Below, piece by piece: positions 44,923 through 53,007 of a DNA stretch of 64,000 nucleotides (its first letter is position 1; every line of letters starts with the position of its first letter). Position numbers and translations under genes: made by a program. The stretch is from an uncultured Odoribacter sp. GTDB lineage: Bacteria > Bacteroidota > Bacteroidia > Bacteroidales > Marinifilaceae. The notes beneath the pieces were generated by a model. The model was given only the letters and a program-made list of their open reading frames with translations. It was not told the origin of the DNA and did not search any database. Location: contig CAJURM010000001.1 of the NCBI GenBank assembly GCA_910589025.1, forward strand, positions 259,975 through 323,974, read 5' to 3'.

Positions 44923-46204
44923 AATATCGTTCCACAAACGGCTGTTTCTGATGTTGCTCGCCTTCTCGTGGGCAATTGTACTCTGCTTTATCGGTTTTCA
45001 ATATCTGCGTGAGAAAGAGTATAAATCGCAGTTCTTGAATGCTCAACTTCAACAGTATAACCGCCATCTACTCGATACTGTCGAGGAGGGGTTGCCCTAT
45101 GAGGATTATATTGCCACCCACGACAAACCTTTTGAAGAGTTGAGAATATCTATTATCACATTGTCGGGTGCTGTGGTTTATGATAATACCATATCGCTCG
45201 ATTCGCTTGACAACCACCGAGGTCGCCCCGAAGTGGCAACTGCTTTGGCAGAGGGCGAGGGATATAACATCAGCAGACAATCCACAAGTGATGGACGAGA
45301 ATACTTTTACTCTGTAACACGAGGTGAGCGAGTTATTGTCCGTACAGCAATACCATATTCAAGCACCTTGCAAGACCTACTTGAAGCGGATTGGTCGTTC
45401 CTTGTGGTGATGATTTCAATCACACTTATAATGAGCGTTGTGGCATACTTTACCACTCGCCGACTCGGCAAGGATATCGAGCGCGTCAATCGCTACGAGG
45501 CTGAACAGGAGCGCAATCGCCTTAAACGACAACTAACTAATAACATTAACCACGAGTTGAAAACCCCCGTAGCATCCATTCAAGTATGCCTTGAAACACT
45601 GCTCTCGGGTATTAGCATTAGCGAAGAGAAGCGTCAGGAACTCATCGAGCGATGCTATGCTCACAACGACCGCCTTCGCCGACTGCTTAACGATGTGTCG
45701 CTAATAACTCGAATGGAGGATGGCAGTGCCTTGATTGGCAAGGAGAGAGTTGTAATCAACGATATAATTGATGAGGTGGCTAAGGAGTTGGAGATGTTAC
45801 CCGAGGATGAACGCTTACTGCTCCATACCGATTTTAGCAATGAGGTTATTATTGATGGCAACCCTTCGCTCATTGGCTCCATCTTCCGCAATTTGACCGA
45901 GAATGCCATTGCCTACTCCGAGGGTAAAAATATCTATATATCACTGCTCGAAAATAACGAGCAGCTATGCCGCATCCGCTTTGAGGATGATGGCAAAGGT
46001 GTTGAACAGAAGCATTTGCCACACCTCTTCGAGCGATTCTATCGTGTGGACAAGGGCCGCTCCCGCCAAAAGGGAGGCACGGGCCTCGGGCTTGCCATCG
46101 TAAAACACGCCGTACTGTTCCACGGCGGCACCATCACCGCCACAAATAGACCTAATGGTGGTCTGAGGTTTGAGTTTACCGTAAAAAAACACGATGTGTC
46201 GTAA
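44906..46204 (+). CDS. Sensor histidine kinase, PhoR-like by context
   Basis: I start at the ATG at 44906, overlapping the regulator gene by 17 bases; the frame opens earlier but that part lies inside the regulator. The 432-residue product has a membrane segment at about 13-33, a periplasmic domain of about 125 residues, a second segment at about 164-183, then HisKA with His216 in NNINHELKTPV. An ATPase domain follows with N-box NLTENAIAYS, DDGKG, and GGTGLGLAIVK. The large periplasmic region differs from E. coli PhoR, which has almost none. Phosphate sensing is inferred from the cargo. Confidence 0.92.
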   Translation: MVSETKISFHKRLFLMLLAFSWAIVLCFIGFQYLREKEYKSQFLNAQLQQYNRHLLDTVEEGLPYEDYIATHDKPFEELRISIITLSGAVVYDNTISLDSLDNHRGRPEVATALAEGEGYNISRQSTSDGREYFYSVTRGERVIVRTAIPYSSTLQDLLEADWSFLVVMISITLIMSVVAYFTTRRLGKDIERVNRYEAEQERNRLKRQLTNNINHELKTPVASIQVCLETLLSGISISEEKRQELIERCYAHNDRLRRLLNDVSLITRMEDGSALIGKERVVINDIIDEVAKELEMLPEDERLLLHTDFSNEVIIDGNPSLIGSIFRNLTENAIAYSEGKNIYISLLENNEQLCRIRFEDDGKGVEQKHLPHLFERFYRVDKGRSRQKGGTGLGLAIVKHAVLFHGGTITATNRPNGGLRFEFTVKKHDVS

Positions 46205-46211
46205 GTCATAA

Positions 46212-46255
46212 TATAATAATGGCGACCACTTGATGCGGTCGCCATTGTTATTATA
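46212..46255. terminator. Bidirectional terminator between kinase and relaxase genes
   Basis: A 10-bp perfect stem AATGGCGACC/GGTCGCCATT is extended by ATAAT and ATTAT flanks with A and T runs on both sides. Confidence 0.8.
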
Positions 46256-47654
46256 GTTTCATTCCCCTGCTTTTCTTTTGCTGTATAGGTTGTCGGATTG
46301 ACTGTCGAAGTTTATTGTACTGCTCGCTAAACCATTGGCTGAGGGGTATTCGATTTACGGTTAAGGTTAGACGCTTGTCGTTATCTCGTAGAATCTGCAA
46401 AGGGGTATTATCCGTTGCAAACCATCGGTTATGCTCCGAGGAGAATAGTCGCCCTGTAAAGTTTACGATCCTACCCTTAATCAGCTCTGCAAACTCCATT
46501 GCCGAAAGTCCTATTTGCTTGGCAAGGCGTTCCAATCTAAGAAGGTTGGCAAAATCAGGATACCAACGATGGGCAGTATTGATTATTGAATTGAGGATGT
46601 TGGTCTCCTCCTTATGCTCTGCCTCCTTTGCTTCAAGAGCTTTGCGATGCTCGTTGTCCTTATTCACCATTGCCCTGTTATGTTCTACCTCCATTTGCTT
46701 GATGTTGGATTGCAGTTGCTCGATAGTTTCGTCTCGGATTGCGATTTCATCCCGTAAATCCTCGTTCTTGCGTTCTAACGATTTCATCTTACCGCTGCCG
46801 AAAAGAGAACTTACTCCGCTTGCAAGCGCTGTGGCAGCATCGGTAGCTACGCTTTTGAGTTTGTCGGTGCGTATCTCCGATTTCACCTGTTTGAGTTCTC
46901 GTTCGGCAAGATCTATCTGGTGTTCCTTGTGCTGTCGCTCAGCCTCTATGCGTTCAAGTTCTGCACGCTGCTTCTCGATGATGAAGTCATTACGCTCCAA
47001 ATGCTCCTTGCCCGTCTCGGTTTTGGATTGTCCTCGCTCCATTGATAGAATCTCGGATGCCATTGTCTGCATCTGCATCATATCATCATCGTTTAGTTTT
47101 CGGCTCTTGCCCGTATCGTGGTCCATCCAATCGAATACGATATGTGCGTGGTAGTTGGGCTTGAACCAACGACCACCGATTTGAAAGCTCTCCTTATCGT
47201 CAGGGGCTGGCTCTCCACCGAGCCAATGCCCCTCATCCTTATGAAGGAATATTTGCAGCGGTGTGATACCCCAACGCTGTTGGCACTCCTCGCCAAATCT
47301 GCGAACATTCTCCAATGTAGTGTTGGGCTTGATGAGCAATACACCCTCACGAATGGGTGAGCATCCTGCCACCTTGACAATCTTGCCACTCTTGGTTTTG
47401 CGTTCCCGTTCTTTCTCTTGCATCGCTCGTCCTGTCTTCGCCTTTACCATCTGCTTGATGTTATTGTAATGCGTCTGTAAGTCATAGTCGCCGAGACGTG
47501 GATTTATCCAATACTCATTGTCGGCAACAAGCTGAGGTATGAGGTAGATTTTCGACTCTCCGATGTTACGCATATACTCGGGAGTTCTGAGGTTGTGAGC
47601 CTCGCTCGATGATATGTTGCAAGGCTTAATATGTATGCTGCTTTTTACTGCCAT
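46251..47654 (-). CDS. MobV-family (Pre/Mob) plasmid-type relaxase
   Basis: The 467-residue product would nick oriT and pilot the strand during mobilization. The N-terminal half holds the metal-binding HUH-like pattern FLHKDEGHW ... KPNYHAHIVFDW. An early RTPEYMRNIG block and a central coiled coil of about 130 residues (ERIEAERQHKEHQIDLAERE on) follow the usual layout. It is read leftward from a hairpin-rich gap and is the only transfer function in the element. Confidence 0.9.
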   Translation of the reverse strand: MAVKSSIHIKPCNISSSEAHNLRTPEYMRNIGESKIYLIPQLVADNEYWINPRLGDYDLQTHYNNIKQMVKAKTGRAMQEKERERKTKSGKIVKVAGCSPIREGVLLIKPNTTLENVRRFGEECQQRWGITPLQIFLHKDEGHWLGGEPAPDDKESFQIGGRWFKPNYHAHIVFDWMDHDTGKSRKLNDDDMMQMQTMASEILSMERGQSKTETGKEHLERNDFIIEKQRAELERIEAERQHKEHQIDLAERELKQVKSEIRTDKLKSVATDAATALASGVSSLFGSGKMKSLERKNEDLRDEIAIRDETIEQLQSNIKQMEVEHNRAMVNKDNEHRKALEAKEAEHKEETNILNSIINTAHRWYPDFANLLRLERLAKQIGLSAMEFAELIKGRIVNFTGRLFSSEHNRWFATDNTPLQILRDNDKRLTLTVNRIPLSQWFSEQYNKLRQSIRQPIQQKKSRGMKL

Positions 47655-47898
47655 TGTTATTCTGATTCTATTGGTTGCACTAATGTCTGTTGGTCATTTG
47701 GTCACTTGCTTCCGCTGTCGGGGTTGCTTTGGCGACCCGCTGGCTGCACTCGGCATAGTTCAAGCGAGCTTGTCCTCTGCCCTCGTTTGCACAGGGGTTC
47801 TTAGGGGCGAAGCCCATAAGCGGAGTGCAGAGAGGTCACTCTGCACCCTCGGTAGAGCCCACAACTACTTTAAGCGAAGCGTGTAGTTATAGTGGGCT
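47655..47898. promoter_or_regulatory. Candidate oriT region upstream of the relaxase gene
   Basis: The 242-base gap before the relaxase has no credible gene. It contains GTGCAGAG/CTCTGCAC (8 bp perfect, 47825-47846) and AGCCCAC-AACTAC/GTAGTT-ATA-GTGGGCT (13 bp with a 3-base bulge, 47856-47898). MobV origins usually lie just upstream of mob and carry such inverted repeats. No T-run follows, so terminators are less likely. Confidence 0.5.
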
Positions 47899-48862
47899 AT
47901 AACCTGAAGCCTCGTTTCTTCTTCGGCTGTGGTTGTGGCATCCGCCTTGCGGATTGGACTTGCGATTTTTTCTCTGCCTGTTTTGCTTGGTTTCGGTGGC
48001 ATAGATAGTCATTCAAATCCTTATACTCCTTGTAGTGGTGCGACATATCTTGCAGCCTGTTTCCGAACATCTTTTTCAGATTCTCATACGCTCTTTGCCC
48101 TGCTTGGTCGTTATCGAGGAAGCAACCGATTCGGGTGTATGGGCGTAGCAGTTGCTCCGCTTTTGAGAGGTTGGTAACGGAGTTCAGCACCATATAATCC
48201 TGCTCGTTTGTGCGTGGCTCTTCGGGATTGTTGTTCACTCGGATTGTAAGGAAAGAGAGATAATCCATAAAGCCCTCGAAGAGATAGCACACATCTCGCT
48301 GCTCTCCTTGCTGTCGGATATGGGTAATATCCTTTGGAGCAAGGCAACCTTTGAAATAGCGGTTGCGGAGCTCATAGCCACCAGAGATATTCGGGAAGCC
48401 GACAACGAAGTAGGTTTTACCCTCATACTCGTATCTCAACTCCTTACACTCTCTTTTGGCGAGTTCGATGTTTATTCCTCGTCCTCGCAGATAGTCGATA
48501 AGGGCTGGAGAAGATAACTCGCCAACCTGTACGCCTTGAAAGCTACTGTTATGAGTCTTCTGCTCACCAAAAGAAAAGGATGCCGGGCGAATGTAAGGCG
48601 TTCGCTCCGCTATGCGTTCCAATAGATGGGCTACATTCTCGCTGTGATAGAGTTCCGCTGCCAATGCGATGATGTTGCCACCCTTGCCGATACCGAAGTC
48701 GTACCATTGATTTAACTCGGTGTTCACCTTAAACGAAGCATCGGTTTCGTTCCTCAGCGGTGATTTATACCATAGGCTCCTGCCTTGTTGCTTAACGGGT
48801 GTATAACCCAAACTTTGCAGATAGTCTGCCAACTTTATTTTCTTTATTTCGTTGATATTCAT
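47897..48862 (-). CDS. Primase-like protein with TOPRIM domain
   Basis: The 321-residue product starts with a CHC2-like region (LADYLQSLGYTP; WYDFGIGKGGNIIAL) in which the zinc-binding Cys/His are not kept. A TOPRIM domain follows with YLFEGFMDYLS (catalytic Glu) and GCFLDNDQAGQRAYE (Asp-x-Asp). The end is basic. Such proteins prime replication of Bacteroides mobile elements after excision. It is between the RepA-like gene and the oriT candidate. Confidence 0.88.
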   Translation of the reverse strand: MNINEIKKIKLADYLQSLGYTPVKQQGRSLWYKSPLRNETDASFKVNTELNQWYDFGIGKGGNIIALAAELYHSENVAHLLERIAERTPYIRPASFSFGEQKTHNSSFQGVQVGELSSPALIDYLRGRGINIELAKRECKELRYEYEGKTYFVVGFPNISGGYELRNRYFKGCLAPKDITHIRQQGEQRDVCYLFEGFMDYLSFLTIRVNNNPEEPRTNEQDYMVLNSVTNLSKAEQLLRPYTRIGCFLDNDQAGQRAYENLKKMFGNRLQDMSHHYKEYKDLNDYLCHRNQAKQAEKKSQVQSARRMPQPQPKKKRGFRL

Positions 48863-48901
48863 ATTGTTTTGTTTTTATAAGTTAATTGATTGGTTGATAT
48901 A

Positions 48902-48935
48902 CCGATTGAGTGCTGTTGTGCAGTCACTCAATCGG
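48902..48935. repeat. 11-bp inverted repeat before the primase gene
   Basis: CCGATTGAGTG and CACTCAATCGG are perfect arms with a 12-base loop. A CTTTT follows on the plus strand only, so a leftward terminator is unlikely; an RNA hairpin or protein site is possible. Confidence 0.45.
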
Positions 48936-48953
48936 CTTTTAGCTTTCTGTATT

Positions 48954-49000
48954 TAGGTTTAGCAGTACGAATCATATACACCCGAACTAAACTAAACCTA
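48954..49000. repeat. 47-bp element with 9-bp inverted ends, second copy
   Basis: TAGGTTTAG and CTAAACCTA are perfect inverted arms, spanning 47 bases just like 39398-39444. The interior also shares a TTTAGT...GGGT...TAT pattern when one copy is inverted. Confidence 0.4.
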
Positions 49001-49002
49001 CA

Positions 49003-50070
49003 TTAGAATACGAAGTCGGGATTGTATCGCCACCCTTTGCCCTCGGGAATGATCATTCGTTTATTTTCGAGGAATTTCCTCAAATCCACAAGCTTATTGC
49101 GACCTCGTTCATAACCGATACTCGCATAGCCCGTTTTCAGTGCGGCAATGACATTGGGGTAGCCCTGTATCACATTGTTACCGAAAGCAGTCTCCAATGC
49201 TTGGCGGTGCTCCTGCTCGCTAAGTTCATTCAATGGGAATGTGCGGTCTTTGCGTGGCTGGTCAAAGGTGTAATCCCTGACCAATTCGGGAAGAGCATCA
49301 TCATTGATGCGGAAAGCAAACGGAGAGAAATCCCTATCTCGAATGTGCATAGCCTTGACCTCGCTGATATTGGCATCTTGCGTGCTTTTGGTTACTTGCA
49401 GCACCGTTTCTGCTTTGTTGTTGAGTTCTGTTCCTATATGCCCTCGGGTATTGTCATCGCCTTTGTTCAGGTGCAGCACCGTATGGATATGTAGATTATG
49501 CTCGCTCGACCAACGCATAAGCAGATTGATAATCTCTGCCGATTCGCTTGGGGAGTTTATATCATACATCAAATCCCTTATGCCGTCAATAATCACAAGC
49601 CCGATACCCTTGACTCTTCGCAAGGTCTCGCCGATAATCTCTCGGCGCCTTTCGGGAGTATGCTCACGCAGAACAATGAAGAGGAAATCCTTGCTGTTCT
49701 GATCAATGTCGCACCCTGCCAACCGCATAATGCGTTTGAGCACCTTATGGCAATGGTAGAAGCTCTGCTCGGTATCAACATAGAGAATCTTGCGTTTCTC
49801 CTGTGGCAGATATGCCGAGTATTGTAACACCTCACTATTTCGTAGTGCAGCTGCCACGATAGCCGAGATATTAAAGGTCTTTTTGCTCTTCGCCTTACCT
49901 GTCGAGGCACTGAAATTGCCCAGTGTGCCAATGGTCGAGCCATTCACCCAGAGTATTTCGGGCGGTGTGTCGTAAGTGTCGGTAACTTTCAGTTGAACAC
50001 TTCGCCAGATAGCAGCAAACTCATCATCTTCCATCGGGGGCTTGGATGTCGATACTCTATTATTTTCCAT
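49003..50070 (-). CDS. RepA-like AAA ATPase/replicative helicase of the element
   Basis: The 355-residue product starts at the ATG at 50070, which overlaps the upstream stop (ATGGAAAATAA). Residues around 45-65 form a P-loop of unusual spelling (STGKAKSKKTF), then ILYVDTEQS and GIGLVIIDGIRDLM give Walker-B-like strands and TVLHLNKGDDNTRGHIGTEL the sensor region. This is the RecA-fold RepA/AAA_25 pattern. A winged-helix-like C-terminus follows. It probably acts with the primase and the upstream repeats in element replication. Confidence 0.85.
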   Translation of the reverse strand: MENNRVSTSKPPMEDDEFAAIWRSVQLKVTDTYDTPPEILWVNGSTIGTLGNFSASTGKAKSKKTFNISAIVAAALRNSEVLQYSAYLPQEKRKILYVDTEQSFYHCHKVLKRIMRLAGCDIDQNSKDFLFIVLREHTPERRREIIGETLRRVKGIGLVIIDGIRDLMYDINSPSESAEIINLLMRWSSEHNLHIHTVLHLNKGDDNTRGHIGTELNNKAETVLQVTKSTQDANISEVKAMHIRDRDFSPFAFRINDDALPELVRDYTFDQPRKDRTFPLNELSEQEHRQALETAFGNNVIQGYPNVIAALKTGYASIGYERGRNKLVDLRKFLENKRMIIPEGKGWRYNPDFVF

Positions 50071-50416
50071 AGCCACGCAATTTACGATTAGCACTCTTGG
50101 CGATGGTCAATGCAGCATCGCTCTTATCATTTACTCTACGAGCGAGGTTATCAGCCCACGAAAGAAGTTCCTTACGCGAAAAGAGGAGTTTGTTACCATA
50201 CTTGCGGAATGGCACTTCGCCCTTTGCTGTAAGTTTATACAAGCGTGCTTTGGAGATTAAGAATCCGTGCTGCTCCAATGCCTCGACTGCGGCATCGGGA
50301 GTAAGATTGTCGGGCAACTCTTTTTGAGTATGAGTAAGACCCGCCAATGTCTGCGAAACGGTTTCGCTTACGATAGCCCTTAACTCTTCGGGCGTGGTTA
50401 CAATAATATGGTTCAT
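50060..50416 (-). CDS. Helix-turn-helix DNA-binding protein (excisionase/MerR-like)
   Basis: The 118-residue product has a central HTH of the excisionase type: EALEQHGFLISKARLYKLTA, then KGEVPFRKYGNKLLFSRKEL, followed by a basic tail. Such proteins often precede repA in Bacteroidales mobile elements and may regulate excision or replication. The stop overlaps the RepA start, so the two are coupled. A large palindromic region lies just upstream. Confidence 0.85.
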   Translation of the reverse strand: MNHIIVTTPEELRAIVSETVSQTLAGLTHTQKELPDNLTPDAAVEALEQHGFLISKARLYKLTAKGEVPFRKYGNKLLFSRKELLSWADNLARRVNDKSDAALTIAKSANRKLRGYGK

Positions 50417-50536
50417 TTTATTCGTCCTTTTTAAGTTAATACTTGGCTATCGTCATAGCCCTCTCAACCGATTGATGCTGCAAAGGAAGAACAAAGGAAA
50501 CTAAATATCGAATTGTCAATAACTTAACCCACCTAT

Positions 50537-50651
50537 GACAGATTGTGCCATAACTACGACAGATGATGACACAGCATAGGTTTGAGATAGAGAGTATATA
50601 AGACAGATGTAGGACAAGTGACGCTATGGCATCATTTGTCCTACATCTGTC
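50537..50651. repeat. Iteron-like GACAGAT repeats and a 16-bp inverted repeat
   Basis: GACAGAT occurs at 50537, 50558 and 50602, and inverted (ATCTGTC) at 50645. The last two are the ends of a perfect 16-bp inverted repeat, GACAGATGTAGGACAA and TTGTCCTACATCTGTC (50602-50617, 50636-50651). The spacings 21 and 44 are close to whole helical turns. It lies upstream of the HTH-RepA-primase operon. Confidence 0.6.
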
Positions 50652-50657
50652 AAGTCA

Positions 50658-50789
50658 TTCTAAAAAAGTGCGATTTTTTAGAAGATGTTTGTATTTTATT
50701 TCGAGATTAGTTGAGAACTATTTTTGAAATGGTTTAGGTTTGGGTGATGCCGCTAATAGCGGGCTATTTGCAAATTACCCAAATCTAAA
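50658..50789. repeat. Two further large inverted repeats in the same gap
   Basis: TTCTAAAAAA/TTTTTTAGAA (10 bp, loop GTGCGA, 50658-50683) can act as a bidirectional terminator. A second structure at 50733-50745 and 50777-50789 pairs 13 bases with one wobble and holds CCGCT/AGCGG inside. The rest of 50417-50871 has no gene. Confidence 0.55.
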
Positions 50790-50871
50790 ACAACCAAAAA
50801 GAGTCTCAAATAAGCCGAAACTATTGTTTGCGACAAGGGCTGACTTATTTAATAAAATGCAAAACATCTTC

Positions 50872-51273
50872 TTACTCTTTTAACTTTTCGAGTTGAGAAA
50901 TGACCTCTTTTATTTGGAAATATCTATCTCTCGACAAGCCCACATCGCTACGGTAGATAAAACCCATCTGTTCCCATCGGGCTACGGTCTGACGGGTAAC
51001 ACCCGCCATCTTTGCCAACAGCTTCTGATCGATGAGTTCCTTATCACGATAGGTTTCATACTTGTATTTTTTAGTGGCATAGTTGAATTTCAACTTTTCC
51101 AGCACCTTATCAATATCATTTATCGTTGGTGGCACATATTCCTTGATATGCAGCACGCCTTCATCAATGAGATAGTTCTCGTACTCGGGATACTCCTCGG
51201 CTATCTCTCTTGCAATAATGCCGAAACACTTCAAATTGCGGATTGCTATCTTGGCGGTCTTTCTATTTGGCAT
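50872..51273 (-). CDS. Helix-turn-helix protein after the integrase gene
   Basis: The 133-residue product has a clear HTH in its C-terminal half (LIDQKLLAKMAGVTRQTVARW, with the run AKMAGVTRQTVARWEQMG as the core), preceded by a helical region. It starts 5 bases after the integrase stop, so both are made from one message. It may be a regulator or directionality factor of integration; the family is not certain. Confidence 0.8.
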   Translation of the reverse strand: MPNRKTAKIAIRNLKCFGIIAREIAEEYPEYENYLIDEGVLHIKEYVPPTINDIDKVLEKLKFNYATKKYKYETYRDKELIDQKLLAKMAGVTRQTVARWEQMGFIYRSDVGLSRDRYFQIKEVISQLEKLKE

Positions 51274-51278
51274 ACGCT

Positions 51279-52511
51279 TTAATCAAAATTGGTTAGTAGT
51301 TGTGCATTCTTCTTGCGCTCGTCCTGCTCGAAGCTGGCGAGGTAGTTCTCCGTAACCATCAGGTTGGAGTGGCCCAAACTCTCCGAGATATAGGAGATAT
51401 TCGTTCCGCTACGCTTCAAGACGGTTGCAAAGCTATGGCGTGCTGCGTATGTGGTTACACGAGGTAATCCCAAAGCCTTAGAGATGCGAGTTAAGATGAT
51501 ATTGCAGCGTTGAGTAACCTTGCAGACAAGTTGTTTAATCTCGTATGCAGATTCCCGACCTGTGGCAAACTTGAACAACAATGTATCGGCGTTGCCATCA
51601 TCGGCGTTACCCCAACGCTCGATGATATATCGCATTTCGGGTGTTAAGACAGCTCTAATGGTGCGTATCTGCTTTGAGGTATTCTTGGTTTTGGCTCTGA
51701 CGAAACATATCTCATCACCCTCTATATTATTATAGGTAAGGTAGAGCATATCTCGAAAATTGATACCATTGCACAGATAAGAGAAGAACCACATATCGCG
51801 ATACATCTCTGTCTCCTCGTTGCCATCGGTGTAGGTTACGAGTTGCTTTATCTGCTCCAATGTAAGAGCCAACTTTCGACCCTCAGCCGAGGGCATCTCG
51901 AAACGACCTCTGCCAAATGGGAAGTTAACCTCCTTGATAACGCCATCCATACGGGCTTGGTTGAGTATCGCTTTGAGGTACTTGAAATATACATTGATGG
52001 TGGATTTGCTCTTACCGTCATTGCTCCAAAAGCGTTCCAACCTATTGAGCCAATCAACGGTAATAGTAGTGAATGGAATTTCCTTACCTGCAAATGCTTC
52101 TATACCCAACAGCATAGAGTGATAACCATTGCGAGTGCTATACTGCTCGTTACGCTCGGCATCGGCAACCTTAGCTCTGACTGCTGCATTGACCGTAACA
52201 GTCGCACAGCGTCCTAAACGAATGCTGAGTAGGTCGAAACCAAACTCTCCTCGCTCGGCAAGGGATTCAACTTGGCTCTTGATGATGGAAAAACTATTCT
52301 CTACACTTGAACGAATCTCCGACAATCGGCGACTCTTGCTCTCGGCAAGGTTCGCCCAATCCTCCTTGGAGAGCTCCTGCCCCGTAGAGTAGTATTTCTG
52401 CTTGCGGTTGTAGATGACCTGTATCTTGACAGGAAACAACCCGCTCTTCTTGGCTCGACGGGCATCCAGCACCGAGAGTACCGATATGCCGTCCTTTGAA
52501 TACTTGAACAT
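51279..52511 (-). CDS. Tyrosine site-specific integrase
   Basis: The 410-residue product has an N-terminal arm-binding domain, a SAM-like core-binding domain (WLNRLERFWSNDGKSKSTIN) and a catalytic domain. The first Arg is in LCNGINFRDML, Arg358 is in TTYAARHSFAT, His381 in ESLGHSN, and the nucleophile Tyr390 in TENYLASF. The usual box-II His is Tyr, common in Bacteroidetes integrases. It reads away from the right att copy, which lies 50 bases upstream of its start. Confidence 0.95.
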   Translation of the reverse strand: MFKYSKDGISVLSVLDARRAKKSGLFPVKIQVIYNRKQKYYSTGQELSKEDWANLAESKSRRLSEIRSSVENSFSIIKSQVESLAERGEFGFDLLSIRLGRCATVTVNAAVRAKVADAERNEQYSTRNGYHSMLLGIEAFAGKEIPFTTITVDWLNRLERFWSNDGKSKSTINVYFKYLKAILNQARMDGVIKEVNFPFGRGRFEMPSAEGRKLALTLEQIKQLVTYTDGNEETEMYRDMWFFSYLCNGINFRDMLYLTYNNIEGDEICFVRAKTKNTSKQIRTIRAVLTPEMRYIIERWGNADDGNADTLLFKFATGRESAYEIKQLVCKVTQRCNIILTRISKALGLPRVTTYAARHSFATVLKRSGTNISYISESLGHSNLMVTENYLASFEQDERKKNAQLLTNFD

Positions 52512-52560
52512 AATCTGCCGTTTTTATAGGTTAATTACTTCTGTGTATGCAAATCTTTGT

Positions 52561-52581
52561 ACATACTATTTGCATACAAAA
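52561..52581 (+). repeat. Candidate attR (21-bp direct repeat, right copy)
   Basis: ACATACTATTTGCATACAAAA differs from the left copy at one base. On the element side GTATGCAAAT (52546-52555) is the exact inverse of ATTTGCATAC (52568-52577), which fits a pair of core integrase-binding sites. The fMet tRNA is 300 bases away and is not the target. Confidence 0.65.
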
Positions 52582-52836
52582 ATAGATATTATCGGCAAAT
52601 TTTGCAAATCACAAGAAAAGAAAATTTGCCAAAATACGCTAAAACACAATGTTTTGCATATTATTGGCAAATCTTAGAAAATAGGTGAAAACACTCTATG
52701 ATTTACTGTGTGTTATTTAATCATTTTACGCTTTCCGAAAAAACGGTTCACTTGTCCAAAGATATAAGAAAAACAACAGATTACATAAATCGATATATTT
52801 TTCATAAAATAATTTGGATAAATAAAAAAAACGCTC
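52582..52836. other. Intergenic DNA right of the element
   Basis: No gene. ATTTGCCAA/TTGGCAAAT (9 bp perfect, 52624-52632 and 52664-52672) encloses AAAACA/TGTTTT. Several TTTGC motifs lie between this and the att copy. They may be host sequence or integrase arm sites. Confidence 0.4.
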
Positions 52837-52844
52837 TATATTTG
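52813..52844 (+). promoter_or_regulatory. Promoter of tRNA-fMet
   Basis: TTTG (52813-52816), 20 bases, TATATTTG (52837-52844): both elements match the Bacteroidetes consensus. Confidence 0.8.
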
Positions 52845-52880
52845 CACTCGTCAAACAGAGACAAGATGTTTGAATAAGAT

Positions 52881-52952
<72 letters not shown>

Positions 52953-52958
52953 CAAAAT

Positions 52959-52988
52959 GAAAGTCAGCTGAAAAGCTGGCTTTTTTTA
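52959..52988. terminator. Terminator after tRNA-fMet
   Basis: AAGTCAGCT/AGCTGGCTT stem (one wobble, loop GAAA) with seven T. The leftward patatin gene ends nearby, so the hairpin may serve both. Confidence 0.8.
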
Positions 52989-53007
52989 TACACCTCTCCT
53001 CAACAAC

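Larger units (their letters stand above)
39194..52581. mobile_element. Integrative mobilizable element carrying a phosphate-uptake module
   Basis: About 13.4 kb lie between two 21-bp direct repeats with one mismatch. Inside, from right to left: tyrosine integrase, HTH protein, a palindrome/iteron region, HTH protein, RepA-like ATPase, TOPRIM primase-like protein, a hairpin-rich oriT candidate, a MobV relaxase, then the cargo: PhoR-like kinase, PhoB-like regulator, porin, pstS, pstC, pstA, pstB. Codon choice changes at the ends: Glu is mostly GAG inside and mostly GAA outside. No conjugative transfer genes are present, so it would rely on a helper. This combination of Bacteroides-style IME backbone and pst cargo is my reading of gene order; movement is not shown. 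Confidence 0.8.

Noticed and set aside
47614..47886. 90-codon plus-strand frame over the start of the relaxase gene
   Set aside because: It is antisense to the relaxase start, has an odd Cys/Arg/Leu composition, and its distal part is the hairpin-rich oriT candidate.
50537..50651. CRISPR array
   Set aside because: The repeats are only 7 bp, unequally spaced and partly inverted, with no cas genes.
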